64,000 nucleotides of DNA. Source: CG2-30-58-95 sp964618215. Its GTDB lineage: Bacteria; Chloroflexota; Anaerolineae; Anaerolineales; Villigracilaceae. A program made the translations under genes and the position numbers. Numbering within the stretch: the first letter of the stretch is position 1; each line of letters begins with the position of its first letter. Positions 7,387 to 15,624 of the stretch are shown one piece after another. The notes below the pieces were generated by a model. The model did not search any database, was not told the DNA's origin, and worked only from the letters and a program-made list of their open reading frames with translations. The stretch is taken from positions 1 through 64,000 of the forward strand of contig CAZTZE010000022.1 in the NCBI GenBank assembly GCA_964618215.1, written 5' to 3'.

Positions 7387-7935
7387 GTGTCTCGAATTGG
7401 ACGTATGCCTGTGGATATCCCGGCTGGTGTTCAGGTGGATGTCAGTGGATCGTATGTGCGTGTGAAAGGCCCGAAAGGCGACCTTCAGCGTACTTTCTCC
7501 CCGAGGATCTCCATTACGATGGAGAATAACCAGGTTATGGTTGCGCGATCTTCGGAGGCTCCAACCCAACGCGCCCTGCATGGGACAACCCGTGCAGTGA
7601 TAGCAAATATGGTACACGGCGTGAGCGCCGGTTTTGAAAGAGTGCTGGAAATCGAAGGTGTAGGTTACCGGGCTGAGTTGAACGGCAAGAACCTGGTGCT
7701 TAATATGGGTTTTTCCCATCCGGTAGAAATTGAGCCGCCTGAAGGCATTACTTTCGATGCAGAGCTTAAGTTGCGCCGGATATTTGTGCGCGGTTATGAC
7801 AAGGAACTGGTCGGGCAGGTGGCGGCGAACATCCGCAACATCCGTCCACCGGAACCATATCATGGCAAAGGCCTGCACTACCTGGGTGAAAAGATCCGCC
7901 GCAAGGCGGGTAAATCAGGAAAGGCGAAGGTGTAA
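7387..7935 (+). CDS. rplF: 50S ribosomal protein L6
   Basis: 182 residues. The start codon is GTG, chosen because SRIGRMPVDIPAGVQV is the conserved L6 N-terminus and a cgggaggttt site lies just upstream. Two tandem L6 domains are present, and the C-terminus GKGLHYLGEKIRRKAGKSGK is the family hallmark. L6 lies near the factor-binding site and is needed for late 50S assembly. rplR follows after 3 nt. Confidence 0.97.
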   Translation: MSRIGRMPVDIPAGVQVDVSGSYVRVKGPKGDLQRTFSPRISITMENNQVMVARSSEAPTQRALHGTTRAVIANMVHGVSAGFERVLEIEGVGYRAELNGKNLVLNMGFSHPVEIEPPEGITFDAELKLRRIFVRGYDKELVGQVAANIRNIRPPEPYHGKGLHYLGEKIRRKAGKSGKAKV

Positions 7936-7938
7936 CCG

Positions 7939-8304
7939 ATGGCTGATAAATCTAAGTCTGCAGCTCGAATTCGGCGGCACGCGCGTGTCCGCAAGCAGAT
8001 CGCGGGCAGCGCGCAACGCCCGCGCCTGAACGTCTTTCGCAGTTTGTCGGAGATGTATGCCCAGGTCATTGATGACCAAGCTGGGCACACCCTTGTTTCA
8101 GCCTCGACGATTGATAGTGAACTTCGCTCAAAGATGAAAGGCTTGAACAAGACTGACCAGGCGCGATTGGTTGGCAAAACAATAGCCGAACGCGCCAAGA
8201 GCAAAGGCGTCAAGCTGGTTGTCTTTGACCGGGGCGGTTTCCGTTATACCGGTCGTGTCAAGGCGGTGGCGGATGGTGCACGCGAAGGCGGCCTGGAATT
8301 CTAA
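7939..8304 (+). CDS. rplR: 50S ribosomal protein L18
   Basis: 121 residues. RIRRHARVRKQIAGSAQRPR and LNVFRSLSEMYAQVIDD, then VFDRGGFRYTGRVKAVADGA and REGGLEF at the C-terminus, are typical of L18, which links 5S rRNA to the large subunit together with L5. It lies 3 nt after rplF, in the standard spc order. Confidence 0.97.
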   Translation: MADKSKSAARIRRHARVRKQIAGSAQRPRLNVFRSLSEMYAQVIDDQAGHTLVSASTIDSELRSKMKGLNKTDQARLVGKTIAERAKSKGVKLVVFDRGGFRYTGRVKAVADGAREGGLEF

Positions 8305-8323
8305 GGCCTGATTGGAGAAAGAT

Positions 8324-8869
8324 ATGTTGGCATCCCAGGTAATGGAACTCGAACAACAAAAAGAACAACAATTCGACGAGCGCGTAATTGAGATCGCCCG
8401 CGTGGCGAAAGTGGTCAAAGGTGGCCGCCGTTTCCAGTTCCGCGTGACGATGGTGGTTGGTGATAATAACGGTAAGGTCGGCATGGGCGTCGGCAAAGCG
8501 AATGCTGTGCCAGACGCCATGCGTAAGGCTACCGAACGCGCCCATAAGGATTTGCGTCCAGTCTTTCTCTATGGCACAACCATCCCGCACGAATCGGTGG
8601 GGAAGGTTGGCGGCGCGGTCATCATGATCCGACCGGCATCGCGGGGTACCGGCGTCATCGCGGCGGGCGGTGTGCGCGCCGTCCTTGAAGCGGCCGGTGT
8701 GCGCGACATCCTGACCAAATCCATGGGGAGCGCCAACGTGCTCAACGTGGTGCAGGCTACTTTCAAGGCGCTCGACCAGCTCAAATCGCCGAAGGAAGAG
8801 GCGGCGCGACGTGGAAAGCCACTGGAAGATCTTCTGCCATTTTGGGAGAGGAGAAAGAAGAATGGCTAA
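8324..8869 (+). CDS. rpsE: 30S ribosomal protein S5
   Basis: 181 residues from the ATG at 8324; the frame is open back to a TTG at 8312 but the ggag at 8314-8317 is properly placed for the ATG and would lie inside the longer version. The double-stranded-RNA-binding-like domain is seen in RFQFRVTMVVGDNNGKVG and MGVGKANAVPDAMRKA, and RPASRGTGVIAAGGVRAVLE is the S5 C-terminal signature. S5 helps maintain decoding accuracy. Its end overlaps the rpmD start by 8 nt. Confidence 0.95.
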   Translation: MLASQVMELEQQKEQQFDERVIEIARVAKVVKGGRRFQFRVTMVVGDNNGKVGMGVGKANAVPDAMRKATERAHKDLRPVFLYGTTIPHESVGKVGGAVIMIRPASRGTGVIAAGGVRAVLEAAGVRDILTKSMGSANVLNVVQATFKALDQLKSPKEEAARRGKPLEDLLPFWERRKKNG

Positions 8870-9059
8870 AGCGGAAACTGTTTCCAAAACGATCAAGGTC
8901 ACTCTTGTGCGCAGCCCTATCGGTTATCCTAAACCGCAGAAGGCTACCGTCCGTGCGCTGGGTTTACGACGCATGAACCAGATAGTGGAACATGTCGATT
9001 CACCTGCCTTGCGTGGCATGTTGACAAAAGTGATCCATCTGATTCGAATTGAAGAGTAG
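8862..9059 (+). CDS. rpmD: 50S ribosomal protein L30
   Basis: 65 residues from the ATG at 8862. The open frame extends upstream to 8811, but the extra residues show no L30 similarity and lie within rpsE, and a gggagaggaga site precedes the ATG. KVTLVRSPIGYPKPQKAT and VRALGLRRMNQIVEHVD match L30. The gene overlaps rpsE by 8 nt and is followed by rplO after 8 nt. Confidence 0.95.
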   Translation: MAKAETVSKTIKVTLVRSPIGYPKPQKATVRALGLRRMNQIVEHVDSPALRGMLTKVIHLIRIEE

Positions 9060-9067
9060 GTAAGAAC

Positions 9068-9520
9068 ATGAAACTTAATGATCTAAAACCCAATCCGGGG
9101 TCGAAGAAAAACCGCAAGCGCGTTGGGCGTGGCATTTCAGCCGGTCAAGGAAAGACTGCCGGCCGGGGTACCAAAGGCCAGGGCGCGCGCGCCGGTTCGG
9201 GTGGTCACCTGTACCGACAGGGTGGCAACCTGCCTTTCTTCCGCCGCTTACCTTTCATCCGTGGTCAGGGCTTTACACCCATCAACCGGGTTGAATATAA
9301 CGAAGTCAACCTGGACCAATTGACTGGATTCCAGGCGAATACCGTTATCACGCCCGAAACCCTTGCCGACGCCCGCCTGCTGCGTGACCCGCGCAATCCT
9401 GTCGCCATTCTGGGGCGTGGCGAGTTGAAGGCCTCCCTCATGGTGCGCGCCCATCGCGTCACCAAGAGCGCCCAGGCGAAAATCGAAAGCGCTGGCGGCA
9501 GTGTGGAGTTAATTGGATAA
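9068..9520 (+). CDS. rplO: 50S ribosomal protein L15
   Basis: 150 residues. The glycine- and arginine-rich N-terminus (KLNDLKPNPGSKKNRKRVGR, then SAGQGKTAGRGTKGQGARAG) threads into 23S rRNA, and RLPFIRGQGFTPINRVEY and the C-terminal globular part follow. L15 is a late assembly protein. secY begins 25 nt downstream with a gaggagacc site, the standard spc arrangement linking ribosome and translocon synthesis. Confidence 0.97.
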   Translation: MKLNDLKPNPGSKKNRKRVGRGISAGQGKTAGRGTKGQGARAGSGGHLYRQGGNLPFFRRLPFIRGQGFTPINRVEYNEVNLDQLTGFQANTVITPETLADARLLRDPRNPVAILGRGELKASLMVRAHRVTKSAQAKIESAGGSVELIG

Positions 9521-9545
9521 CTCGTCTTAACGAGGAGACCCCACT

Positions 9546-10910
9546 ATGAAATTCTCGTTTTCTGGATGGCGCTACTTATGGAAGTCCCAGGATATCCGGC
9601 GTAAGTTGCTGGTGACCCTGGCCTTGTTGGTCATCTATCGCCTGGCAGCCAATGTCCCCGTCCCGGGACTGAATGTGCAGGCGCTGGCAGAATTACGCAA
9701 TCAATTTGGTTCGACCGGGACTTTCTTCAACTTCCTCGATTTGCTCTCTGGCGGTACGATCTCGCGCTTCTCGTTACTTTCGATGGGAGTTTATCCATAC
9801 ATTACGGCGCAGATCATCCTCCAATTGTTGGTGCCGATCATCCCTGCATTGCAGCAGAGGATGAAGGAAGACCCGCGGGAGGGCCGCAAGTGGATGGAGA
9901 AATGGACCTACTATCTGGCGGTGCCGATGGCCGCGCTCTCTGCCATTGGTCAAATCAATATCTTTAACTCCTATGCGACTCAATTCAACCTGCCGTCCAT
10001 TATTGATTTCAACCTGTCCGGCGCGAGGCTTGTACCCTCTATCGCGATGTTGTTCAGCATGATCGCTGGCACCATGTTCGCCATCTGGCTGGGCGAGATG
10101 ATCTCGGAATATGGCATCCGCGGCCAGGGACTGTCGCTGATTATCTTTGCAGGGATCGTCGCCAGCATGCCGGGCAACTTTGCCAGCCTGATGGTGGATG
10201 AGAAAACCCGCTGGATTAACTTGATTATCATAGTGGTTACTATCGTGGCGACGATCTTTGCCATTGTTTTCGTCCAGCAAGGACGCCGCAACGTGCCAGT
10301 GATGTACCCGGGACGGCGCATTGGCAATCGCATGTCCATGCCGGTCAAGGGCACTCTGCCACTGATGGTCAATATGGCCGGCATGATCCCGCTCATCTTT
10401 GCCAGCGCCATCCTCCAGTTCCCGGCCATCCTGAGCAGTTATTTTGTCAACTCGACAAATGATTGGGTGAGAAACTTCGCCATGGGCACTCAAAGCACTT
10501 TCAGCGGCTCAGGGGCGAACTCCTGGGTCTACTGGACGTTGTACTTCACCGGCGTGGTTGTCGCCACCTTTTTCTACACCGACGTGCTGTTTGCGCAGCA
10601 GAATTACGGTGAGAATCTGAAGAAAGTCGGCGCACAGATTCCAGGCATCAACCGCGGCGCGCCGACGCAGAAATATCTGACCAAAGTTCAGCGCCGCATT
10701 ACCATGCCTGGCGCATTCTTTCTGGGTTTCGTCGCGATCATGCCTTTCCTGTTGGGGCTGGTATTCCCACAAATTTCTCAGGGCGGCGGTCTCTTACTGG
10801 TCTCATCAGCCGGTTTGCTGATCGTCGTGGGTGTGGTGCGGGATACCTTCTTGAATATCGAGGCCGAGTTGAAATTGCACGGCTATGAGGACTCATTGCT
10901 CGTACGTTAA
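9546..10910 (+). CDS. secY: Preprotein translocase channel subunit SecY
   Basis: 454 residues with about ten hydrophobic membrane segments. Family motifs include the first helix near LLVTLALLVIYRLAANVPVP, then SLLSMGVYPYITAQIILQLL, EYGIRGQGLSLIIFAGI and the C-terminal GLLIVVGVVRDTFLNIEAEL. SecY forms the protein-conducting channel with SecE and SecG in the cytoplasmic membrane. Export through this channel is the likely route for the giant signal-peptide-bearing protein encoded at 33448-63048. adk starts 10 nt after the stop. Confidence 0.97.
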   Translation: MKFSFSGWRYLWKSQDIRRKLLVTLALLVIYRLAANVPVPGLNVQALAELRNQFGSTGTFFNFLDLLSGGTISRFSLLSMGVYPYITAQIILQLLVPIIPALQQRMKEDPREGRKWMEKWTYYLAVPMAALSAIGQINIFNSYATQFNLPSIIDFNLSGARLVPSIAMLFSMIAGTMFAIWLGEMISEYGIRGQGLSLIIFAGIVASMPGNFASLMVDEKTRWINLIIIVVTIVATIFAIVFVQQGRRNVPVMYPGRRIGNRMSMPVKGTLPLMVNMAGMIPLIFASAILQFPAILSSYFVNSTNDWVRNFAMGTQSTFSGSGANSWVYWTLYFTGVVVATFFYTDVLFAQQNYGENLKKVGAQIPGINRGAPTQKYLTKVQRRITMPGAFFLGFVAIMPFLLGLVFPQISQGGGLLLVSSAGLLIVVGVVRDTFLNIEAELKLHGYEDSLLVR

Positions 10911-10920
10911 AAAGCCAGCC

Positions 10921-11574
10921 ATGCCCATGTATATTGTTCTCCTCGGACCACCCGGTGTTGGCAAAGGTACTCAGGCGAAGATACTCGCCGAGAGGACTGG
11001 CCTGCCGCACATCTCGTCTGGCGATCTGTTCCGCGAGAATATCCAGGGACAGACCGAGCTGGGCAAATTGGCGCAGACTTATATCAACAGAGGTGAGCTT
11101 GTCCCGGATGACGTAACCATTGTCATGATCCGGGAGAGGCTCTCCCGCCCGGATTGCGTGCGTGGGGCGCTCATGGACGGTTTCCCGCGCACACCGGCTC
11201 AGGCGGATGCTTTCACCGAAATGCTGGCTGATTTTGGCGGAAAAGTGGATCGTGTGCCGTGCATCTTCGCTCCTGAAGCGATGCTGGTGGAACGCTTGAG
11301 CGGTCGCTGGACCTGCCGGGCGCGGGGTCACATCTTTCACCAGGTAAATAACCCGCCGCAAAAACCCGGCGTGTGTGATATAGATGGTTCTGAACTTTAT
11401 CAACGGGACGACGATAAGATCGAAACGGTCAGACGGCGTATCCAGGTTTATACTGCGCAAACTGCGCTCTTGATCGCCTACTACCGTCAACGCGGTTTGC
11501 TGGCTGAGATTGACGGTGGGCGCCCGATCGAAGAAGTTACTGCTGACCTCTTGGCGATCTTAGAGACCAATTAG
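10921..11574 (+). CDS. adk: Adenylate kinase
   Basis: 217 residues from ATG 10921; the next ATG at 10927 is equally possible because no strong ribosome binding site separates them. LLGPPGVGKGTQAK is the P-loop, SSGDLFR and MDGFPRTPAQ the AMP-binding motifs, and the LID runs at about 125-165. The LID has a zinc-type outline with one Cys at TCRARG and the later Cys-Asp of GVCDIDG, but the second Cys of the usual CxxC is Arg, so zinc binding is doubtful. It interconverts ATP, AMP and ADP in the cytoplasm. map starts 2 nt after the stop. Confidence 0.95.
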   Translation: MPMYIVLLGPPGVGKGTQAKILAERTGLPHISSGDLFRENIQGQTELGKLAQTYINRGELVPDDVTIVMIRERLSRPDCVRGALMDGFPRTPAQADAFTEMLADFGGKVDRVPCIFAPEAMLVERLSGRWTCRARGHIFHQVNNPPQKPGVCDIDGSELYQRDDDKIETVRRRIQVYTAQTALLIAYYRQRGLLAEIDGGRPIEEVTADLLAILETN

Positions 11575-11576
11575 TT

Positions 11577-12344
11577 ATGGATTGGGCGCGCCAGATACAT
11601 ATTAAAAACCCGGCTGAGATTGCCCTTATGCGTGCAGCCGGTCGAATCAACGCCATGGCGCTGGCGGCTGTACGGGAATTAATCCAACCCGGTATCACCA
11701 CCGCAGACCTCAACACGGCTGCTGAGGAAGTTCTGCGGAAGTATGGCGCATATTCGCCCTTTAAAAATTATGGTTCCCCGCCTTTCCCGGCTTCCATCAC
11801 CGTGAGCATCAATGAGCAACTGGTGCATGGCATTCCGGGTAAACGAAAATTGAAGGCAGGTGATATCGTCTCAGTGGATTGTGGCGCGGTCGTCGAAAAA
11901 TACGTCGGCGATGCTGCTTTCACGGTCGGCGTCGGCGAAATCTCCGCAAAGGCGAAGACGCTCCTTGAAGTGACCGAAAAAGCGCTCCATCTGGCGATTG
12001 AACAAATGCGGGCTGGGAACCGTACCGGTGATGTATCTGCAGCGATCCAGCAATTTGTCGAAGGTCGCGGCTTCCACGTCACCCGTGAATACACCGGACA
12101 CGGCGTTGGGCGGCAGATGCACGAAGGGCCGCAGGTGCCGAACTATGGTAAACCTGCTACGGGCAGACTGCTTCAACCAGGTATGACCATTGCTCTCGAG
12201 CCAATGGTGCTCGTCGGCACGCACCGGACGCGTGTCCTGTCTGACCAGTGGACAGTCGTTTCTACCGATGGGTCATTGACGGCACATTTCGAACATAGTG
12301 TCGCCGTCACCGAAGGAGAACCCCTCATCCTGACAGTCCTTTGA
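11577..12344 (+). CDS. map: Methionine aminopeptidase, type I
   Basis: 255 residues. The start DWARQIHIKNPAEIALMRAA is followed by the metal ligands of the pita-bread fold: Asp residues in VDCGAVV and GDAAFTVGV, His in GHGVGRQMHEGPQVPNYG, Glu in ALEPM and Glu in the EHSVAVTE strand. The enzyme removes N-terminal methionine from nascent proteins using two metal ions. No N-terminal zinc-finger extension is present. adk-map is the classical order; infA, which usually follows, is absent. Confidence 0.96.
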   Translation: MDWARQIHIKNPAEIALMRAAGRINAMALAAVRELIQPGITTADLNTAAEEVLRKYGAYSPFKNYGSPPFPASITVSINEQLVHGIPGKRKLKAGDIVSVDCGAVVEKYVGDAAFTVGVGEISAKAKTLLEVTEKALHLAIEQMRAGNRTGDVSAAIQQFVEGRGFHVTREYTGHGVGRQMHEGPQVPNYGKPATGRLLQPGMTIALEPMVLVGTHRTRVLSDQWTVVSTDGSLTAHFEHSVAVTEGEPLILTVL

Positions 12345-12382
12345 CCATCGAGTAGGCCTATGGCGGCAATACGTCTGATAGC

Positions 12383-12411
12383 TGGACGGAAGATAAGAGA
12401 ACATGTATAAT
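12383..12411 (+). promoter_or_regulatory. Possible sigma-70 promoter ahead of rpmJ
   Basis: tggacg (12383-12388) and a consensus tataat (12406-12411) are separated by 17 nt and lie about 50 nt before the rpmJ ATG, in the 116-nt gap where infA is normally found. The -10 is perfect, the -35 matches 4 of 6. It would give the alpha-operon genes their own promoter. Confidence 0.5.
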
Positions 12412-12460
12412 TCAATCTTTGGCTGTAAAGCCAGGAGTATTTCAAGGAGAAGTGCAAATT

Positions 12461-12574
12461 ATGAAAGTCTCCCCCTCCATTCGCAGGCGCTGCGCGAAGT
12501 GCAAGGTCGTCAAGCGCAAAGGCATCTTGTTTATTATTTGCGAAAACCCTAAGCATAAACAGCGACAAGGATAG
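12461..12574 (+). CDS. rpmJ: 50S ribosomal protein L36
   Basis: A 37-residue gene. The product MKVSPSIRRRCAKCKVVKR continues to KGILFIICENPKHKQRQG. The zinc ligands of the C+ form are all present: Cys11, Cys14, Cys27 and His32. L36 is a small 50S protein bound to 23S rRNA. An aaggaga site lies 11 nt before the ATG. It is followed after 8 nt by rpsM, as in the usual alpha operon. Confidence 0.96.
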   Translation: MKVSPSIRRRCAKCKVVKRKGILFIICENPKHKQRQG

Positions 12575-12582
12575 TGTGATAT

Positions 12583-12969
12583 ATGGCGAGAATTGAAGGT
12601 GTTGATCTTCCGCGTAATAAGCGGGTTGAAGTTGGCCTGACCTATGTATTTGGGATTGGCCCGACGCGTGCACGTAAAATCTTAGCTGAGACCAAGGTCA
12701 ATCCGGATACACGGATAAAGGATCTGACCGAAAGCGAGGTTTCTGCCATCCGCGAGTACATTGGCAAGAACTGGAAGGTCGAAGGCGATCTACGCCGCGC
12801 AGAGCAATTGAATATCAAACGTTTGATCGAAATCGGCTGCTATCGTGGGCTTCGTCATCGCCGCAACCTGCCGGTGCATGGTCAACGCACGCGCACCAAC
12901 GCGCGCACTCGCAAGGGTGTGAAGAAGACGGTCGCCGGACGCGGGCGCCGCCGCGGCGGAAAGAAGTAA
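12583..12969 (+). CDS. rpsM: 30S ribosomal protein S13
   Basis: 128 residues. RIEGVDLPRNKRVEVGLTYV opens the protein, the helix-two-turn-helix region has GIGPTRARKILAET, and the basic C-terminal tail ending near RTRKGVKKTVAGRGRR reaches the P-site tRNA. S13 bridges to L5 and forms a heterodimer with S19. The gene is the first long member of the alpha operon rpsM-rpsK-rpsD-rpoA-rplQ. Confidence 0.97.
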   Translation: MARIEGVDLPRNKRVEVGLTYVFGIGPTRARKILAETKVNPDTRIKDLTESEVSAIREYIGKNWKVEGDLRRAEQLNIKRLIEIGCYRGLRHRRNLPVHGQRTRTNARTRKGVKKTVAGRGRRRGGKK

Positions 12970-12991
12970 TCTGGAGTTATAGAGAGGTATT

Positions 12992-13396
12992 ATGGCTCAA
13001 AGTGTACGCTCAACGCGTCGCGGTAGCGGCGCTAAGAAAGCCAAGCGCGCCTTGTCCTCTGGACAAGTGCATGTCTTTGCTTCCTTCAACAATACCATTG
13101 TGACCGTGACCGATCCGGATGGGAATACCCTCTCCTGGGGCAGTGGGGGTTCAGTGGGCTTTAAAGGCTCACGGAAGAGCACGCCCTTTGCAGCCCGTCT
13201 GGCTACCGAACAAGCCATCAAAGCTGCTCAAGGGATGGGTATCCAGGAAGTGGACCTGATCGTCAAAGGTCCCGGCCCCGGGCGGGAATCAGCCATTCGG
13301 GCTGTGCAAACCATGGGTATGAAAGTGCGCTCAATTTCGGATAAAACGCCGGTTCCACATAACGGTTGCCGGCCTCCGAAGAAACGCCGCGTCTAG
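12992..13396 (+). CDS. rpsK: 30S ribosomal protein S11
   Basis: 134 residues. HVFASFNNTIVTVTDPDGN, SSGGSVGFKGSRKSTPFAA-like sequence and the C-terminal PVPHNGCRPPKKRRV are the S11 signature; S11 forms part of the mRNA exit region of the platform. A gagaggt site precedes the ATG. rpsD follows after 23 nt. Confidence 0.97.
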   Translation: MAQSVRSTRRGSGAKKAKRALSSGQVHVFASFNNTIVTVTDPDGNTLSWGSGGSVGFKGSRKSTPFAARLATEQAIKAAQGMGIQEVDLIVKGPGPGRESAIRAVQTMGMKVRSISDKTPVPHNGCRPPKKRRV

Positions 13397-13419
13397 TTTA
13401 GCGAGAGAGGTTAGAACGT

Positions 13420-14079
13420 ATGGCGAAAGATCTTGGTCCGGCCTGCAAACTGTGCCGGCGTGAAAGCGAAAAACTATTCTTAAAGGGCGAGCGTTGTTTC
13501 TCCCCGAAATGTGCATTCGAACGGCGCGGCTTCGCGCCCGGCCAGCATGGTCGTTCGACCGGAGGCCGGCGTGGTGGTAAAGGCGGCGGCAGTGGCCGTG
13601 AATCGGACTATTCCCGCCAGTTGCGCGCCAAGCAAAAAGCGCGTCGCATCTACGGCATTTTCGAGCGCCAGTTCCGCAGGTACTACGAGACGGCCCAGCG
13701 GCGGCGTGGAATTACTGGTCTGGTGCTATTACAGACCCTGGAATCCCGTTTGGATAATGTTGTTTTCCGAATGGGCTTTGCCAGCAGCCGCGGTCATGCC
13801 CGTTTACTTGTCACTCACGGCCATTTCATGGTCAACGGCCGGCGCACGGACATCCCCTCGATGGTCTTGGGCGCGGGTGACGTGGTGGCTGTGCGGGATG
13901 GCTCGCGCGCGGGTACTTATTTCAAAGAATTACCTTCGTTTGCCGAAACGCGCAATATCCTGCCGTGGTTGAGCCGTGACTTGAAGAACCTTTCGGGCAG
14001 CGTCATACGTCTCCCGGAACGCGCAGAGATTGACGGAAATATGAACGAGCAGTTGATCGTTGAATACTACTCGCGATAA
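13420..14079 (+). CDS. rpsD: 30S ribosomal protein S4, zinc type
   Basis: 219 residues. The N-terminal CKLC followed by CFSPKC is the zinc-binding S4 motif. FAPGQHGRS and the S4 RNA-binding domain with LESRLDNVVFRMGFA and SRGHARLLVTHGHFMVNGRR follow. S4 nucleates 30S assembly, and in E. coli it represses the alpha operon by binding an RNA pseudoknot. The protein ends EQLIVEYYSR, the family terminus. Unusually, a structured 190-nt spacer separates it from rpoA. Confidence 0.97.
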   Translation: MAKDLGPACKLCRRESEKLFLKGERCFSPKCAFERRGFAPGQHGRSTGGRRGGKGGGSGRESDYSRQLRAKQKARRIYGIFERQFRRYYETAQRRRGITGLVLLQTLESRLDNVVFRMGFASSRGHARLLVTHGHFMVNGRRTDIPSMVLGAGDVVAVRDGSRAGTYFKELPSFAETRNILPWLSRDLKNLSGSVIRLPERAEIDGNMNEQLIVEYYSR

Positions 14080-14269
14080 TGATAGCCAAACCCAGCCCGT
14101 CAGGGCTGGGCGAAGGTAGGCTACCATTACCCGAAGCTTCTTGCTCTATTGGAGAGTGCTGCGCTTATCTCAGCAAATTTATGCCGACCCACAGGGTGCT
14201 TCGCGAAGGCCTACTCGACAAGAAGCAGGAGATGTGGTGTACATATCGTACACCGGTGAGAGGTGAACC
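14080..14269 (+). promoter_or_regulatory. Structured 190-nt leader between rpsD and rpoA
   Basis: No credible gene lies here. Four pairings are visible: a perfect 8-bp stem 14091-14110 with loop gtca; the near-palindrome at 14116-14127 shared with the rplV-rpsC hairpin; a long-range 8-bp pairing of 14136-14143 with 14219-14226; and a perfect 7-bp hairpin 14236-14254 just before the rpoA ribosome binding site. None has a T-run. The arrangement suggests an RNA leader controlling rpoA, possibly bound by S4, but that is inference. Confidence 0.45.
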
Positions 14270-15238
14270 GTGACAGTTATTACGAACATGGTCATGCCGA
14301 AGATCGAACGCGAGGACGAGGCTCGGAATTATGGCAAGTTCATCATCAGCCCGTTAGAGCGTGGCTACGGTGTGACCCTGGGCAATGCTCTACGACGGGT
14401 ATTACTTTCGTCGCTTGAAGGGATTGCAGTGACATCCATTCGCATCGCGGATGTGCTGCACGAGTTCAGCGACATACCGGGTGTCCGTGAAGATGTATTG
14501 CAGGTGATGCTGCAAATCAAGCAGCTCCGCCTGAAGCTGGATGATGTAGACACAACCCGAATGCACCTGGAGGTGCGCGGCGAGGGCGTTGTGACCGCAG
14601 CGGATATCGTTGCGCCGCCAGAGGTGCAGATCATCAATCCAGACCTGTATCTTTTTACGGCGGATAATGCCAAGACCCGCATGGACATCGAGTTCATGGT
14701 CGAACGCGGGCGCGGCTATTCCCCTGCAAATGAGCGCGGGCACATGCCGATCGGTGAATTACCCGTGGATGCTATCTTCAGTCCGGTCAAGCGCATCAAT
14801 TGGAATGTGCAATCGGCGCGCGTTGGCCAAAGCACCAACTATGACAAACTGGTGCTCGAAATCTGGACGGATGGCACTCTTTCGCCGGAAAATGCACTGA
14901 GCGGTTCAGCCAAGATTCTCATTGAGCATCTGCGCTACATTGCCGGCGTCAGCGAGGAGACCCTGACCATTGCCATTGAAAAGGAAGTGTCAGGTTCCCG
15001 TTTGACCAGCGAAGTAGCAGAGGCGCCAGTTGAATCGCTTGATTTATCGGTGCGCGTTTTCAACTCTTTGAAGCGTACCGGCATTACCACCGTCGGGGAT
15101 GTGCTTGATCTGCTCGATAAGGGCGAACAGGCTGTGATGTCCATCCGCAACTTCGGCGAGAAGAGCCTGGATGAATTGCGCACCAAGATGTACGAGAAGG
15201 GCTATTTGAAGGACGAAGTTAAGAAAGAGTTGGAGTAA
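14270..15238 (+). CDS. rpoA: RNA polymerase subunit alpha
   Basis: 322 residues from a GTG start preceded by gagaggtgaac; the ATG at 14288 is an alternative. The N-terminal assembly domain has NYGKFIISPLERGYGVTLGN and ALRRVLLSSLEGIAVTSIRI; the C-terminal domain (about 245-315) has FNSLKRTGITTVGDVLDLL and MSIRNFGEKSLDELRTK, the two helix-hairpin-helix motifs that contact UP elements and activators. It dimerises to start RNA polymerase assembly. rplQ follows after 7 nt. Confidence 0.98.
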   Translation: MTVITNMVMPKIEREDEARNYGKFIISPLERGYGVTLGNALRRVLLSSLEGIAVTSIRIADVLHEFSDIPGVREDVLQVMLQIKQLRLKLDDVDTTRMHLEVRGEGVVTAADIVAPPEVQIINPDLYLFTADNAKTRMDIEFMVERGRGYSPANERGHMPIGELPVDAIFSPVKRINWNVQSARVGQSTNYDKLVLEIWTDGTLSPENALSGSAKILIEHLRYIAGVSEETLTIAIEKEVSGSRLTSEVAEAPVESLDLSVRVFNSLKRTGITTVGDVLDLLDKGEQAVMSIRNFGEKSLDELRTKMYEKGYLKDEVKKELE

Positions 15239-15245
15239 CTTAGAA

Positions 15246-15623
15246 ATGCGACACCAAGTATCCGGTTATAAACTGAATCGAAGCAAGGGTGCGCGTATCG
15301 CACTGCGCCGCACACTGATTAAGCAGTTTTTTACGCATGAGCGCATTCGCACGACAAAAGCCAAGGCGGCTGCGATCCGCGGCGAGGCTGAGAAGATGAT
15401 CACACTGGCGCGCAACGTCAAGGATGGCAGCGATGTCGAGAAGGTCAATGCACGCCGTCACGTCGCAGCTAAACTGGGCGACAACCAAGTGGTCAAGAAA
15501 CTGTTCGATGAAATTGCACCGCGTTTTGGGGAACGTCCCGGCGGCTATACCCGCGTTTTGAAATTGGGTCCACGCCAGGGCGATGCCGCAGAGATGGTGC
15601 TGTTGGAGTTAGTAGAAGAGTGA
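15246..15623 (+). CDS. rplQ: 50S ribosomal protein L17
   Basis: 125 residues. RHQVSGYKLNRSKGARIALR and TLIKQFFTHERIRTTKAKA followed by RPGGYTRVLKLGPRQGDAA are typical of L17, located near the tunnel exit. It ends the alpha operon proper. A hairpin-forming low-complexity spacer separates it from truA. Confidence 0.96.
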   Translation: MRHQVSGYKLNRSKGARIALRRTLIKQFFTHERIRTTKAKAAAIRGEAEKMITLARNVKDGSDVEKVNARRHVAAKLGDNQVVKKLFDEIAPRFGERPGGYTRVLKLGPRQGDAAEMVLLELVEE

Positions 15624-15624
15624 G

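Noticed and set aside
12345..12460. Hidden or short infA
   Set aside because: The gap is only 116 nt and neither strand shows the S1-like infA sequence.
14091..14110. Terminator after rpsD
   Set aside because: The stem is perfect but no T-run follows, and rpoA and rplQ downstream need to be transcribed.
14079..14273. 64-codon open frame in the rpsD-rpoA spacer
   Set aside because: It has no ribosome binding site, overlaps the rpoA start and its sequence is explained by the hairpins of the spacer.
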